Of a DNA stretch of 22,859 bases, positions 15,016 to 22,859 are shown piece by piece. The stretch is from Comamonas sp. (GTDB lineage Bacteria; Pseudomonadota; Gammaproteobacteria; Burkholderiales; Burkholderiaceae_C): assembly GCA_019236485.1 (NCBI GenBank), contig JAFAIY010000303.1:1-22859 (forward strand), read 5' to 3'. Position 1 is the stretch's first letter; each line of letters starts with the position of its first letter. The translations under genes and the position numbers were made by a program. The notes beneath the pieces were generated by a model. The model searched no databases, had not been told where the DNA came from, and saw nothing but the letters and a program-made list of their open reading frames with translations.

Positions 15016-15023
15016 GCTAAAAT
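15016..15023 (+). promoter_or_regulatory. Extended -10 promoter candidate for rpsB-tsf
   Basis: GCTAAAAT, preceded by T so that it reads TGTGCTAAAAT, gives a -10 TAAAAT (15018-15023) with an upstream TG. No convincing -35 is seen. It would give rpsB a leader of about 195 bases with no credible short gene in it. Confidence 0.4.
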
Positions 15024-15184
15024 TTTGCGGCTTTGCTAAGGGTTAGCCCGCGAGGGAAGACCTGATAAGTACTGGAAGTGGTTGATGCGGCGGCGCTTTT
15101 GGGGCTGCGGCAGCGCTTTCAGGCGAGCGAAGCAAATAGCAAACCGGCCTATTCAAGGTGTTGCTGCCAGAGCTGGCGGCAATC

Positions 15185-15208
15185 GTTGGGCCGGATTTTA
15201 GACCCAAC
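15185..15208 (+). promoter_or_regulatory. Hairpin just upstream of the rpsB ribosome-binding site
   Basis: GTTGGG (15185-15190) pairs with CCCAAC (15203-15208) around a 12-base loop and ends 4 bases before the GAGG ribosome-binding site. Ribosomal protein S2 is known in other bacteria to repress its own mRNA, so this is a plausible part of an S2-binding leader. The role is inferred. Confidence 0.35.
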
Positions 15209-15224
15209 CTTTGAGGTAATTCAC

Positions 15225-15977
15225 ATGGCAGTAACAATGCGTGAGATGCTGGAAGCAGGCGTCCACTTCGGTCACCAAACCCGCTTCTGGAACCCCAAGA
15301 TGTCTCAGTTCATCTTCGGTTCGCGTAACAAGATTCACATCATCAACCTGGAAAAGTCGCTGCCGATGTTCCAGGACGCCCAGAAGTTCGCCAAGCAGCT
15401 GACTGCTAACGGCGGCACCGTGCTGATGGTGGGTACCAAGCGCCAAGCGCGCGAACTGGTGGCCGAGCAAGCTCAGCGCGCCGGCGTGCCTTATGTCGAC
15501 CAGCGCTGGCTGGGCGGCATGCTGACCAACTTCAAGACCGTCAAGACCTCCATCAAGCGTCTGAAGGACATGAAGGCTCAGCAGGAAGCCGGTCTGGAAT
15601 CCATGTCCAAGAAGGAACAGCTGATGTTCGTTCGCGAACTGGAAAAGCTGGAGAAGGACATCGGCGGCATTCAGGACATGAACGGCCTGCCCGACGCCAT
15701 CTTCGTGATCGACGTGGGCTTCCACAAGATCGCCGTGGCCGAAGCCAAGAAGCTGGGCATCCCCCTGATCGGCGTGGTTGACACCAACCACAACCCCGAA
15801 GGCATCGACTACGTGATTCCTGGTAACGACGACTCCGCCAAGGCCGTGCAACTGTACGCTCAAGGCATTGCCGACGCCATCCTGGAAGGCCGCGAAGCCC
15901 GTCTGAACGACGTGGTCAAGGCTGCAGCCGGCGAAAACGGCGACGAGTTCGTGGAAGTGGAAGAATCCGCTTCCTAA
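15225..15977 (+). CDS. rpsB: 30S ribosomal protein S2
   Basis: A 250-residue protein of the small ribosomal subunit, needed for S1 binding and initiation. The N-terminus [22 protein letters not shown] is diagnostic, as are [17 protein letters not shown], the [12 protein letters not shown] motif and the [25 protein letters not shown] segment. The ATG at 15225 was chosen over an upstream in-frame ATG at 15078 because it follows a GAGG site by 8 bases and matches the family's N-terminus. Codon use is strongly biased toward preferred codons, as expected of a highly expressed gene. It heads the rpsB-tsf-pyrH-frr cluster. A full intrinsic terminator follows before tsf, which could set the S2 to EF-Ts ratio. 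Confidence 0.99.
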   Translation: MAVTMREMLEAGVHFGHQTRFWNPKMSQFIFGSRNKIHIINLEKSLPMFQDAQKFAKQLTANGGTVLMVGTKRQARELVAEQAQRAGVPYVDQRWLGGMLTNFKTVKTSIKRLKDMKAQQEAGLESMSKKEQLMFVRELEKLEKDIGGIQDMNGLPDAIFVIDVGFHKIAVAEAKKLGIPLIGVVDTNHNPEGIDYVIPGNDDSAKAVQLYAQGIADAILEGREARLNDVVKAAAGENGDEFVEVEESAS

Positions 15978-16014
15978 GCGAAGTCCGGCTGCGCGACCGC
16001 ATCGCGAGAAAAAG

Positions 16015-16041
16015 CGGGGCTCTGAGTAGCCCCGTTTTTTT
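16015..16041 (+). terminator. Intrinsic terminator or attenuator between rpsB and tsf
   Basis: CGGGGCT (16015-16021) pairs with AGCCCCG (16028-16034) and is followed by seven T. No obvious promoter lies in the 44 bases between it and tsf, so some read-through is probably needed for tsf expression. Confidence 0.85.
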
Positions 16042-16085
16042 AGCCGAAATCCTGTAACGAATCGAACTGATACTGGAGAAATACG

Positions 16086-16979
16086 ATGGCAATTACTGCA
16101 AGCATGGTCGCCGAACTGCGCGCCAAGACCGACGCCCCCATGATGGAATGCAAGAAGGCTCTGACCGAAGCCGACGGCGATATGGCCAAGGCTGAAGAGC
16201 TGCTGCGCGTCAAGCTGGGCACCAAGGCCGGCAAGGCTGCTTCCCGCGTGACGGCCGAAGGCGTCGTGGCTGCTTTCATCGAAGGCGGCAAGGGCGGCAT
16301 GATCGAAGTCAACAGCGAAACCGACTTCGTGTCCAAGAACGACAGCTTCCTGGCCATGGCCAACGCCGCTGCCAAGCTGGTGGCCGAGCACAACCCCGCT
16401 GACATCGACGCCCTGGGCGCTCTGGCTTACGAGCAAGACGGCTACGGCCCCACTCTGGAAGACGTGCGCAAGGGCCTGATCGGCAAGATCGGCGAAAACA
16501 TGTCCTTCCGCCGCTTCAAGGCTTTCAACGGCACCGGCCTGGCTGCCTATGTGCACGGCACCCGCATTGGCGTGGTGGTCGAGTTCGACGGCGACGCAGC
16601 TGCCGCCAAGGACGTGGCCATGCATGTGGCCGCCATGAAGCCCGTGGCCCTGACTTCCGCCGACGTGCCTGCCGATCTGATCGCCAAGGAACGTGCCGTG
16701 GCCGAAGGCAAGGCTGCCGAATCCGGCAAGCCCGCCGACATCGTCGCCAAGATGGTCGAAGGCTCGGTGCAGAAGTACCTGAAGGAAGTCTCCCTGGCCG
16801 ACCAGGTCTTCGTGAAGGCTGCCGACGGCAAGCAGACCGTGGCCCAGATGCTCAAGGCCGCCAACACCAATGTGAAGGCATTCACCATGTACGTGGTGGG
16901 TGAAGGCATTGAGAAGAAGACCGACGACTTCGCCGCCGAAGTGGCTGCCCAGGTGGCAGCAGCCAAGGCTGGTGCTTAA
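16086..16979 (+). CDS. tsf: Translation elongation factor Ts
   Basis: A 297-residue guanine-nucleotide exchange factor that regenerates EF-Tu-GTP from EF-Tu-GDP. The N-terminal UBA-like domain (about 4-40) includes [20 protein letters not shown]. The EF-Tu-contacting TDFV motif lies at 79-82 in [15 protein letters not shown]. The core and dimerisation region follow, with GENMSFRRF and [10 protein letters not shown]. Length is normal for the family. GGAG lies 8-9 bases before the ATG. Codon use is as biased as that of rpsB, consistent with high expression. Confidence 0.99.
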   Translation: MAITASMVAELRAKTDAPMMECKKALTEADGDMAKAEELLRVKLGTKAGKAASRVTAEGVVAAFIEGGKGGMIEVNSETDFVSKNDSFLAMANAAAKLVAEHNPADIDALGALAYEQDGYGPTLEDVRKGLIGKIGENMSFRRFKAFNGTGLAAYVHGTRIGVVVEFDGDAAAAKDVAMHVAAMKPVALTSADVPADLIAKERAVAEGKAAESGKPADIVAKMVEGSVQKYLKEVSLADQVFVKAADGKQTVAQMLKAANTNVKAFTMYVVGEGIEKKTDDFAAEVAAQVAAAKAGA

Positions 16980-16996
16980 ACCTAAGCCTTAGCAAC

Positions 16997-17019
16997 AATC
17001 GCGGCCTGGAGCCGCGATT
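16997..17019 (+). terminator. Hairpin between tsf and pyrH
   Basis: AATCGCGGC (16997-17005) pairs with GCCGCGATT (17011-17019), nine pairs with a 5-base loop. The following sequence (GATTTATT) is only partly T, so it is probably a leaky terminator lowering expression of pyrH and later genes relative to tsf. Confidence 0.6.
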
Positions 17020-17074
17020 GATTTATTCCCCTCCCGTTTTTCACTCTCACCTCAACTTCCATCGGAGAAACACC

Positions 17075-17797
17075 ATGTCCAACGCCATTCCTGCCCACAA
17101 GCGCATCTTGCTCAAGCTGTCGGGCGAGGCGTTAATGGGGGATGACCAGTTTGGCATCAACCGCGCAACCATAGAGCGCATGGTGGCCGAGATCGTGGAA
17201 GTGACCAAGGTTGGCGTGCAGGTTGCCGTGGTCATCGGCGGCGGCAATATCTTCCGCGGCGTGGCCGGCGGCTCCGTGGGCATGGATCGTGCCACGGCCG
17301 ACTATATGGGCATGCTGGCCACGGTGATGAATGCGCTGGCCCTGGCCGATGCCATGGACAAGCAGGGCCTGACGGCCCGCGTGATGTCGGCCATCGCCAT
17401 CGAGCAGGTGGTCGAGCCCTATGTGCGCCCCAAGGCCCTGCAATACCTCGAAGAGGGCAAGGTGGTGGTGTTTGCTGCCGGTACCGGCAATCCCTTCTTC
17501 ACCACCGATACCGCTGCCGCGCTGCGCGGCGCCGAAATCGGTGCCGAGGTCGTGCTCAAGGCCACCAAGGTGGATGGCGTGTACACGGCCGACCCGGTCA
17601 AGGATCCCTCGGCCACGCGCTATGACAAGCTGGCTTTCGACGAGGCCATCTCGCGCAACCTGGGCATCATGGATGCCACGGCTTTTGCGCTGTGCCGCGA
17701 CCAGAAGCTGCCGATCCGCGTGTTCTCCATCGTCAAGCCCGGCGCACTCAAGCGTGTGGTGATGGGCGAGGATGAGGGCACTCTGGTGTACGCTTGA
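17075..17797 (+). CDS. pyrH: Uridylate (UMP) kinase
   Basis: A 240-residue member of the amino-acid kinase superfamily that phosphorylates UMP to UDP for RNA, DNA and sugar-nucleotide synthesis; bacterial PyrH is hexameric and controlled by GTP and UTP. Motifs seen: [10 protein letters not shown] near the start, [50 protein letters not shown] for ATP and UMP binding, and [14 protein letters not shown]. The ATG at 17075 was chosen because GGAG lies 7 bases upstream and the product matches the family length. An in-frame start at 17018 would add an unrelated extension running through the tsf-pyrH hairpin. Confidence 0.98.
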   Translation: MSNAIPAHKRILLKLSGEALMGDDQFGINRATIERMVAEIVEVTKVGVQVAVVIGGGNIFRGVAGGSVGMDRATADYMGMLATVMNALALADAMDKQGLTARVMSAIAIEQVVEPYVRPKALQYLEEGKVVVFAAGTGNPFFTTDTAAALRGAEIGAEVVLKATKVDGVYTADPVKDPSATRYDKLAFDEAISRNLGIMDATAFALCRDQKLPIRVFSIVKPGALKRVVMGEDEGTLVYA

Positions 17798-17839
17798 GGG
17801 TTTCACGCTCTTTGTAGAGTCCCTCCAAGGAAGAAGAAC

Positions 17840-18400
17840 ATGACGATCGCTGAAATCAAGAAGAACACCGAAACCAAGATGGGTCAATCCATCGAGGCTC
17901 TGAAGAACAACCTCTCCCGCGTGCGTACCGGTCGTGCCAATCCGGCGCTGCTGGATGCGATCCATGTGGAGTACTACGGCTCCATGGTGCCTCTGTCCCA
18001 GGTGGCCAATGTGTCCCTGCTGGATGCCCGCACCATCAGCGTGCAGCCCTGGGAAAAGAACATGGCTGCCAAGGTGGAAAAGGCCATCCGCGAGAGCGAT
18101 CTGGGCCTGAATCCCGCCGCCATGGGCGATCTGATCCGCGTGCCCATGCCTCCCATGAGCGAAGAGCGCCGCAAGGAAATGACCAAGCTGGCGCGCAACG
18201 AAGGCGAGAACTCCAAGATTGCCATCCGCAATCTGCGCCGCGATGCCAACGAAGGCGTGAAGAAGCTGGTCAAGGACAAGGAGGCTTCCGAGGACGATCA
18301 AAAGCGTTCCGAAGCCGAGATCCAGAAGATCACCGACAAGCACATTGCCGAGGTCGACACGCTGGTGGCTGCCAAAGAGCAGGACATCATGGCAGTCTGA
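17840..18400 (+). CDS. frr: Ribosome recycling factor
   Basis: A 186-residue protein that, with EF-G, splits post-termination ribosomes. It is the length of a typical RRF. It shows the conserved [14 protein letters not shown] near the N-terminus, [15 protein letters not shown], the PWEKNM segment, and the C-terminal helix region [16 protein letters not shown] followed by KAIRN-like NLRRDAN. AAGGAAG lies about 8 bases before the ATG. It follows pyrH by 42 bases with no terminator between, so the two are probably co-transcribed. Confidence 0.99.
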   Translation: MTIAEIKKNTETKMGQSIEALKNNLSRVRTGRANPALLDAIHVEYYGSMVPLSQVANVSLLDARTISVQPWEKNMAAKVEKAIRESDLGLNPAAMGDLIRVPMPPMSEERRKEMTKLARNEGENSKIAIRNLRRDANEGVKKLVKDKEASEDDQKRSEAEIQKITDKHIAEVDTLVAAKEQDIMAV

Positions 18401-18426
18401 GGCTGCTTGCCAAAGGACTTGCACTT

Positions 18427-19164
18427 TTGACATCCCCAAAAAACGGCGCGGTTCCGCGCCATATCGCCGTCATCATGGATGGCAACGGACGGTGGGCCAA
18501 ACGCCGTCTGCTTCCGCGCCTGGCCGGTCATAAGCAGGGCGTGGAGTCCCTGCGCCGCTGCGCGCGCGCCTGCGTGGAGCGCGGCGTGCAGGTGCTCACG
18601 GTGTTTGCCTTCTCTTCCGAGAACTGGAATCGCCCACAGGAAGAGGTCTCAGGCCTCATGAGCCTGCTGGCAACGGCCCTGGCCAAAGAGGTCAAGCAGC
18701 TGAGTCGCGATGGCGTGCGCCTGTACTTTGTCGGCGATCGCCAGGGCTTGAGCGAAAAAGTGCGCGAAGGCCTGGTCGAGGCCGAGCGCATCACCGCCCA
18801 CAACACGCGTCTGGTCCTCAATGTGTGCTTCAACTACGGTGGGCGCTGGGATATTGCCCAGGCGGCGCAGAAGCTGGTGGCTCAGGGTCAGGCCCTGACG
18901 CCCGAGAACCTGGACCGGGCCATGGCGCTGGCCCATGTGCCGGACCCGGATCTGATGATCCGCACCGGCGGCGAGACCCGCATCAGCAATTTCCTGCTCT
19001 GGCAGGCTGCATACACCGAGCTGTTTTTCAGCGATAGTCTGTGGCCGGACTTCGACGAGGCCGCGCTGGACGAGGCCATTGCCGTGTTCGGCGGCCGGGA
19101 GCGGCGCTTCGGCCAGACTTCGGAACAGATTCAAACGCCGTCTACCCTGACTTCGACGGTCTAA
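18427..19164 (+). CDS. uppS: Undecaprenyl diphosphate synthase (TTG start)
   Basis: A 245-residue cis-prenyltransferase that adds eight isopentenyl units to farnesyl diphosphate, making the lipid carrier for peptidoglycan and other envelope polymers. The catalytic aspartate is D18 in HIAVIMDGNGRWAKRR. FAFSSENWNRP near residue 67 and the RTGGETRISNFLLWQAAYTELFF motif in the C-terminal half bind pyrophosphate and metal. The start must be the TTG at 18427: AAAGGA lies about 10 bases upstream, and the only nearby ATG (18475) would delete the strand leading to the active site. It lies 26 bases after frr. The last ~20 residues are low in conservation. Confidence 0.95.
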   Translation: MTSPKNGAVPRHIAVIMDGNGRWAKRRLLPRLAGHKQGVESLRRCARACVERGVQVLTVFAFSSENWNRPQEEVSGLMSLLATALAKEVKQLSRDGVRLYFVGDRQGLSEKVREGLVEAERITAHNTRLVLNVCFNYGGRWDIAQAAQKLVAQGQALTPENLDRAMALAHVPDPDLMIRTGGETRISNFLLWQAAYTELFFSDSLWPDFDEAALDEAIAVFGGRERRFGQTSEQIQTPSTLTSTV

Positions 19165-19178
19165 CCACAAGAGGTGCC

Positions 19179-20036
19179 ATGCTCAAGCAGCGCGTCATTA
19201 CCGCCTTGATATTGCTGGCCATTCTGTTGCCGGCGTTGTTCTATCCGGCCAGTAGCGTGCCGTTTGCCGCGCTGATGCTGATGTTCATGGCCGCTGGCGC
19301 CTGGGAATGGGCGCGGCTCAATGGCTTTGGCCAGGTCGGAGCCCTGGCATTGGGCGCCGTCTGTACCGCGCTTTGTGCTGGCTCTTGGTGGGCCGGCTGG
19401 CTGGAGCAGTCCCTGTCCACGGTCTGGATCGCTGCGGGCGGCCTCTGGGTGCTGGGTGGCGTGCTGCTGCTGCGTGCCGGCGTCGCGGGCTGGCCGCATA
19501 TCCCTGCGGCCCTGCGTCTGGTGGGCGGCGTGCTGGCGCTCTGGCTGGCCTGGATGGCCGTGGTCAAGGCGCGTAATATCGGCATCAACTTCCTGCTGTC
19601 GGTGCTGGTGCTGGTCTGGGTGGCCGATGTCTTTGCCTATTTCGCGGGCCGCACTTTCGGCCTCAAATTCACCAAGAACAAATTGGCGCCTTCCATCAGC
19701 CCCGGCAAGAGCTGGGAAGGTGTGTGGGGTGGCATGCTGGGCGTGATCGCGCTGGCCCTGGCCTGGAGCTGGGCCGATCGCCATTACGCTGCGGCTGTGC
19801 CCAGTTTCTATTCGGTGCTGCAGTCGCAGGGAACCTGGTTCCTGCTGCTGGCTGTGGTGTTTATGGCTGCGATGAGCGTGGTGGGCGACCTGGTCGAGTC
19901 CCTGATCAAGCGCAGCGTTGGTGTCAAGGACAGCAGCGGCTTGCTGCCCGGCCATGGTGGTGTTCTGGATCGCATCGATGCCCTCCTGCCCACGCTGCCG
20001 TTGGCGATGATGCTCTCCTCCTTTGTACATCCATGA
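19179..20036 (+). CDS. cdsA: Phosphatidate cytidylyltransferase (CDP-diglyceride synthase)
   Basis: A 285-residue inner-membrane enzyme that makes CDP-diacylglycerol from phosphatidic acid and CTP, the branch point for all major phospholipids. It has about seven to eight hydrophobic segments. Motifs: SISPGKSWEGVWGG in the middle and the family signature SLIKRSVGVKDSSG, then PGHGGVLDRID, near the C-terminus. The ATG at 19179 was chosen because GAGG lies just upstream and the first membrane helix begins immediately; the open frame continues upstream only as an overlap of uppS. It starts 14 bases after uppS and shares four bases with dxr, so translation is likely coupled. Confidence 0.96.
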   Translation: MLKQRVITALILLAILLPALFYPASSVPFAALMLMFMAAGAWEWARLNGFGQVGALALGAVCTALCAGSWWAGWLEQSLSTVWIAAGGLWVLGGVLLLRAGVAGWPHIPAALRLVGGVLALWLAWMAVVKARNIGINFLLSVLVLVWVADVFAYFAGRTFGLKFTKNKLAPSISPGKSWEGVWGGMLGVIALALAWSWADRHYAAAVPSFYSVLQSQGTWFLLLAVVFMAAMSVVGDLVESLIKRSVGVKDSSGLLPGHGGVLDRIDALLPTLPLAMMLSSFVHP

Positions 20037-21211
20037 AGCAGAAAATCACGGTTCTGGGTTCTACCGGTTCGATAGGAACCAATACCCTGGATGTGGTGGC
20101 TCGCCACCCTGAGCAGTACGAGATCTTTGCGCTGAGCGCGGCCACCCAGGTGGATCTGATGCTCCAGCAATGCGCGCGGTTCAAGCCCCGTTTTGCCGTG
20201 ATGGCCAGTGGTCCCCATGCGCAGCAACTGGCCGAGAAGCTGAAGCAAAACGGTCTTCAAACCGAAGTTCTGCAGGCGCCGGATGCTCTTGAAGCGATAG
20301 CTTCCCACCCCGACGTGGATGCGGTCATGGGCGCGATCGTGGGTGCTGCGGGTCTGGCGCCATGCCTGGCCGCGGCCAGGGCGGGCAAGCGTCTGCTGCT
20401 GGCCAACAAGGAAGCCCTGGTCGTTGGCGGGGCGCTGTTCATGGACACCGTCAAGCGCCATGGCGCGACCCTGCTGCCCATAGACAGCGAGCACTCGGCC
20501 ATCTTCCAGTGCCTGCCCGAAGATCGCGGCAGTTGGGCCTCGCGCGTGGATTCCCTGCTGCTGACCGCGTCCGGCGGTCCGTTCCGTCAGCGCGACCCGG
20601 CGACACTGTCCGAAATCACGCCGGAGCAGGCCTGCGCCCACCCCAATTTCTCCATGGGGCGCAAGATCTCGGTGGATTCCGCCACCATGATGAACAAGGC
20701 CCTGGAGGTGATCGAGGCGCGCTGGCTGTTCGACATGGCTCCCGAGAAGATCAAGGTGGTCATCCATCCTCAGCAGATCGTGCACTCCATGGTGCAGTTC
20801 AAGGACTCTTCCGTGCTGGCTCAGCTGGGAACGCCCGATATGCGCGTGCCCATTGCCTGCGGCCTGGCCTGGCCCGAGCGCATAGCGAGCGGGGCGCCGC
20901 TGCTGGACTTTGCCAAGCTGGCGGCGCTGACGTTTGAAGAGGCCGATGCCCGTCGCTTCCCCGGTCTGCATCTGTCCTGGCAGGCGCTGCGTGCGCCCGA
21001 GGGTACGACCACGGTGCTCAATGCCGCGAACGAAATCGCCGTGGCGGCTTTTCTGGAGCGCAGCCTGTCGTTCGACCGTATCCATGCGGTGAACCTGCAG
21101 ACCCTGGAGTCGGTGCAACCCGGGGCGATCTCCAGTCTCGAAGATCTGATAGCGCTCGATGCCCGGGCGCGCGCGCAGGCGCAAACCATTGCGCGGCAGT
21201 GGACGCGCTGA
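20033..21211 (+). CDS. dxr: 1-deoxy-D-xylulose 5-phosphate reductoisomerase
   Basis: A 392-residue NADPH- and metal-dependent enzyme that makes 2-C-methyl-D-erythritol 4-phosphate, the committed step of the MEP isoprenoid pathway; its products feed UppS, encoded two genes earlier. The nucleotide-binding loop GSTGSIG lies at 9-15. LLANKEALVVGG follows, then the metal-binding D151-S-E153 in PIDSEHSAIFQC, MGRKISVDSATMMNKALE, and IHPQQIVHSMVQFKDSSVLAQLG. Length is typical. The start is fixed by the ATGA overlap with the end of cdsA, since the frame upstream of it runs through cdsA and has no family match. Confidence 0.98.
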   Translation: MKQKITVLGSTGSIGTNTLDVVARHPEQYEIFALSAATQVDLMLQQCARFKPRFAVMASGPHAQQLAEKLKQNGLQTEVLQAPDALEAIASHPDVDAVMGAIVGAAGLAPCLAAARAGKRLLLANKEALVVGGALFMDTVKRHGATLLPIDSEHSAIFQCLPEDRGSWASRVDSLLLTASGGPFRQRDPATLSEITPEQACAHPNFSMGRKISVDSATMMNKALEVIEARWLFDMAPEKIKVVIHPQQIVHSMVQFKDSSVLAQLGTPDMRVPIACGLAWPERIASGAPLLDFAKLAALTFEEADARRFPGLHLSWQALRAPEGTTTVLNAANEIAVAAFLERSLSFDRIHAVNLQTLESVQPGAISSLEDLIALDARARAQAQTIARQWTR

Positions 21212-21288
21212 GCCGCGGCGCTTGACGGGGCGGTTGAACTTGCTGCCGTCCGGGCACTCCAACCGCTGATGGAGATAAAGGAGTTTCT

Positions 21289-22659
21289 GTGTTGCTGACG
21301 GTCGTGTCTTTCATCGTGGCGCTCGGTATCCTGATTGCGGTGCATGAGTGGGGGCACTATCGCGTGGCCGTGGCTTGCGGCGTCAAGGTGCTGCGCTATT
21401 CCATAGGCTTCGGCAAGCCGCTGCTGCGCTGGACCAGTCGCAAATCCGGTACCGAGTACGTGATTGCCGCGCTGCCTTTGGGCGGCTATGTGCGCATGCT
21501 CGACGAGCGCGAGGGGGAGGTGAAGCCGGAGGAAAAGCATCTGGCTTTCAACAACCAGCCGCTGCGTTCGCGCGCCGCCATTGTGGCCGCTGGCCCGATC
21601 GCCAATCTGGTGCTGGCCGTGGTTCTGCTGACGGTGGTGAACTGGATGGGACAGAGCGAGCCCGCAGCGCGGCTGGCCGAGCCTCCTGCAGGCACGGTGC
21701 TGCAGGTCGCGGGTGCGCGCAGCGGCGACTGGGTGCAGCGCATCGCGGTGGCGGGCAAGGATTGGGAGCCCGTGAGTGCCCTGGGTGATCTGCGCTGGGC
21801 GCTGACCACGGCCGCGATCGAGGGTGCGCCGCTGCAGCTCGAGGTATCGGCCAAGCCCGGAGCGACGCCCCGGGTGCTGCAGCTGGATCTGTCGGCGCTC
21901 AAGCAAAAAGAGCCCGATGCGGCCTTCTTCGAGCAGGTGGGTTTGATCGGGCCCTGGACCAGTCCGGTGCTGGATGAGGTGGTCGCCGGTGGTCCGGCCG
22001 ATAAGGCGGGCTTGCGCCAGGGCGATCTGGTGCTCAGCGTCGATGGGCGAGCTGCGCTGGATGGCGGGCAGCTGCGCGCCGCCATTCGCCAGTCCGGGGC
22101 ATCGGGTCATGCGGCCGCGCAGACCTGGGTGGTTCAGCGCGAGGGCCAGCGTCTCAGCCTGCAGGTGCAGCCGGAAATCGTGGCCGGCAAGCACGGTCAG
22201 GCAGCCATTGCCCGTGTGAATGCATTCATCGGTGGCCCGCCCGAGATGGTGGAGGTGCGCCGCGGCCCCTGGGATGGGTTCCAGGCCGGGTTGGCAAAGA
22301 CCTGGGAGCTGTCCTCCATGACGCTGCGCATGATGGGGCGCATGCTGATCGGCGAGGCGTCGCTCAAGAACATCAGCGGCCCGCTGACGATCGCGGATTA
22401 CGCAGGCAAGTCCGCCAGCATGGGCTTGGTACAGTATTTATCGTTTCTTGCACTCATCAGCATCAGTCTGGGAGTGCTCAACCTGCTACCATTGCCGGTT
22501 CTGGATGGTGGGTACCTGATGTATTATCTTTGGGAAGGCGTTACGGGGCGGAATGTCTCGGATGTCTGGGCCGAGAGGCTGCAGCGCGCAGGCGTGGCGG
22601 TCATACTGCTGATGATGTCAGTCGCCTTTTTCAACGATATCAACCGGCTCTGGGGCTGA
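21289..22659 (+). CDS. rseP: RIP metalloprotease RseP (site-2 protease, GTG start)
   Basis: A 456-residue inner-membrane zinc protease that cuts the anti-sigma factor RseA within the membrane after DegS cleavage, releasing sigmaE in envelope stress; it also clears signal-peptide remnants. The HEWGH zinc motif lies at 19-23 in the first membrane helix. A PDZ pair follows, the first degenerate (about 115-200) and the second clearer (about 222-305, AGGPADKAGLRQGDLVLSVDG). The third zinc ligand is D406 in NLLPLPVLDGG near the C-terminus. The GTG at 21289 was chosen because AAAGGAG lies 6 bases upstream and HEWGH falls at the usual distance from the start. It is 77 bases after dxr and 45 before bamA, the standard order. 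Confidence 0.97.
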   Translation: MLLTVVSFIVALGILIAVHEWGHYRVAVACGVKVLRYSIGFGKPLLRWTSRKSGTEYVIAALPLGGYVRMLDEREGEVKPEEKHLAFNNQPLRSRAAIVAAGPIANLVLAVVLLTVVNWMGQSEPAARLAEPPAGTVLQVAGARSGDWVQRIAVAGKDWEPVSALGDLRWALTTAAIEGAPLQLEVSAKPGATPRVLQLDLSALKQKEPDAAFFEQVGLIGPWTSPVLDEVVAGGPADKAGLRQGDLVLSVDGRAALDGGQLRAAIRQSGASGHAAAQTWVVQREGQRLSLQVQPEIVAGKHGQAAIARVNAFIGGPPEMVEVRRGPWDGFQAGLAKTWELSSMTLRMMGRMLIGEASLKNISGPLTIADYAGKSASMGLVQYLSFLALISISLGVLNLLPLPVLDGGYLMYYLWEGVTGRNVSDVWAERLQRAGVAVILLMMSVAFFNDINRLWG

Positions 22660-22663
22660 TTTT

Positions 22664-22679
22664 TTACCGTTTTCGGTAA
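22664..22679. other. Small perfect hairpin between rseP and bamA
   Basis: TTACCG-TTTT-CGGTAA begins 4 bases past the rseP stop. No T run follows it on either strand, so it is not a standard terminator; it may stabilise an mRNA end or slow transcription between the two genes. Confidence 0.5.
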
Positions 22680-22704
22680 GCCGCACTCGCGGCAGATTCC
22701 ACTC

Positions 22705-22859
22705 ATGAAAAAACATTTCACTCGCTTCGGCATGCGCTCTGCTACTGCCTTAGCTGCTATGGTTTTGGCTGCGCAGGCAGCATGGGCGCTGGAACCCTTC
22801 AAGGTCCAGGACATCCGTATTGAGGGTCTGCAGCGCGTGGAGCCGGGCACCGTCTTTGC
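22705..22859 (+). CDS. bamA: Outer membrane assembly factor BamA, 5' end only
   Basis: The first 51 codons of the gene are present and the window ends inside it. The product starts MKKHFTRFGMRSATALAAM, a Sec signal peptide with a basic start and an Ala-rich core. The likely cleavage site follows AAWA, leaving a mature start LEPFKVQDIRIEGLQRVEPG, which is the opening of the first POTRA domain. BamA is the beta-barrel core of the BAM complex that inserts outer-membrane proteins. The position directly after rseP is the conserved one. No strong Shine-Dalgarno is seen before the ATG. Confidence 0.93.
   Translation, partial: MKKHFTRFGMRSATALAAMVLAAQAAWALEPFKVQDIRIEGLQRVEPGTVF

Noticed and set aside
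15078..15224. Upstream in-frame ATG for rpsB
   Set aside because: Ribosomal protein S2 has a well-known N-terminus that starts at 15225, where a GAGG site is present.

Overview
The window looks like ordinary chromosome from a high-GC betaproteobacterium of the Burkholderiales, most probably family Comamonadaceae and perhaps Comamonas. This placement is an inference from protein flavour, gene order and composition; no database was searched. It contains no phage, insertion sequence, CRISPR array or obvious foreign island.

Left end (1-1970): the first ~95 bases carry, on the minus strand, the 5' part of what I read as a ZTP (pfl-motif) riboswitch; the gene it controls lies off the left edge. 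Next comes a minus-strand membrane-anchored lytic transglycosylase with a sigma70-like promoter and a hairpin-rich leader. About 850 bases without a credible protein gene follow (1124-1975), holding on the plus strand a series of stem-loops ending in a strong intrinsic terminator, a candidate small RNA.

Middle (1976-11890): two large plus-strand genes of poorly known function (an AsmA-like DUF748 protein and a DUF349 protein), three tandem minus-strand tRNA-Leu(CAG) genes that each seem to have their own promoter, and plus-strand rnr for RNase R. This RNase R begins directly at its cold-shock domain and has a long charged tail. A bidirectional terminator separates rnr from two minus-strand genes: a bifunctional NAD(P)H-hydrate repair enzyme (nnr) and an amidase-signature hydrolase.

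Right end (15225-22859): the classic cluster rpsB-tsf-pyrH-frr-uppS-cdsA-dxr-rseP-bamA, all on the plus strand. It joins translation (ribosomal protein S2, EF-Ts, ribosome recycling factor), UMP kinase, isoprenoid and undecaprenyl synthesis (Dxr, UppS), phospholipid synthesis (CdsA) and outer-membrane assembly and envelope stress (RseP, BamA). Start codons include TTG for uppS and GTG for rseP, cdsA and dxr overlap by four bases, and bamA is cut by the window end.

The protein genes are mostly housekeeping. The observations most worth a second look are RNA-level: the riboswitch at the edge, the unassigned structured RNA near 1515-1750, the leader hairpins of the transglycosylase gene, and the triplicated tRNA units.
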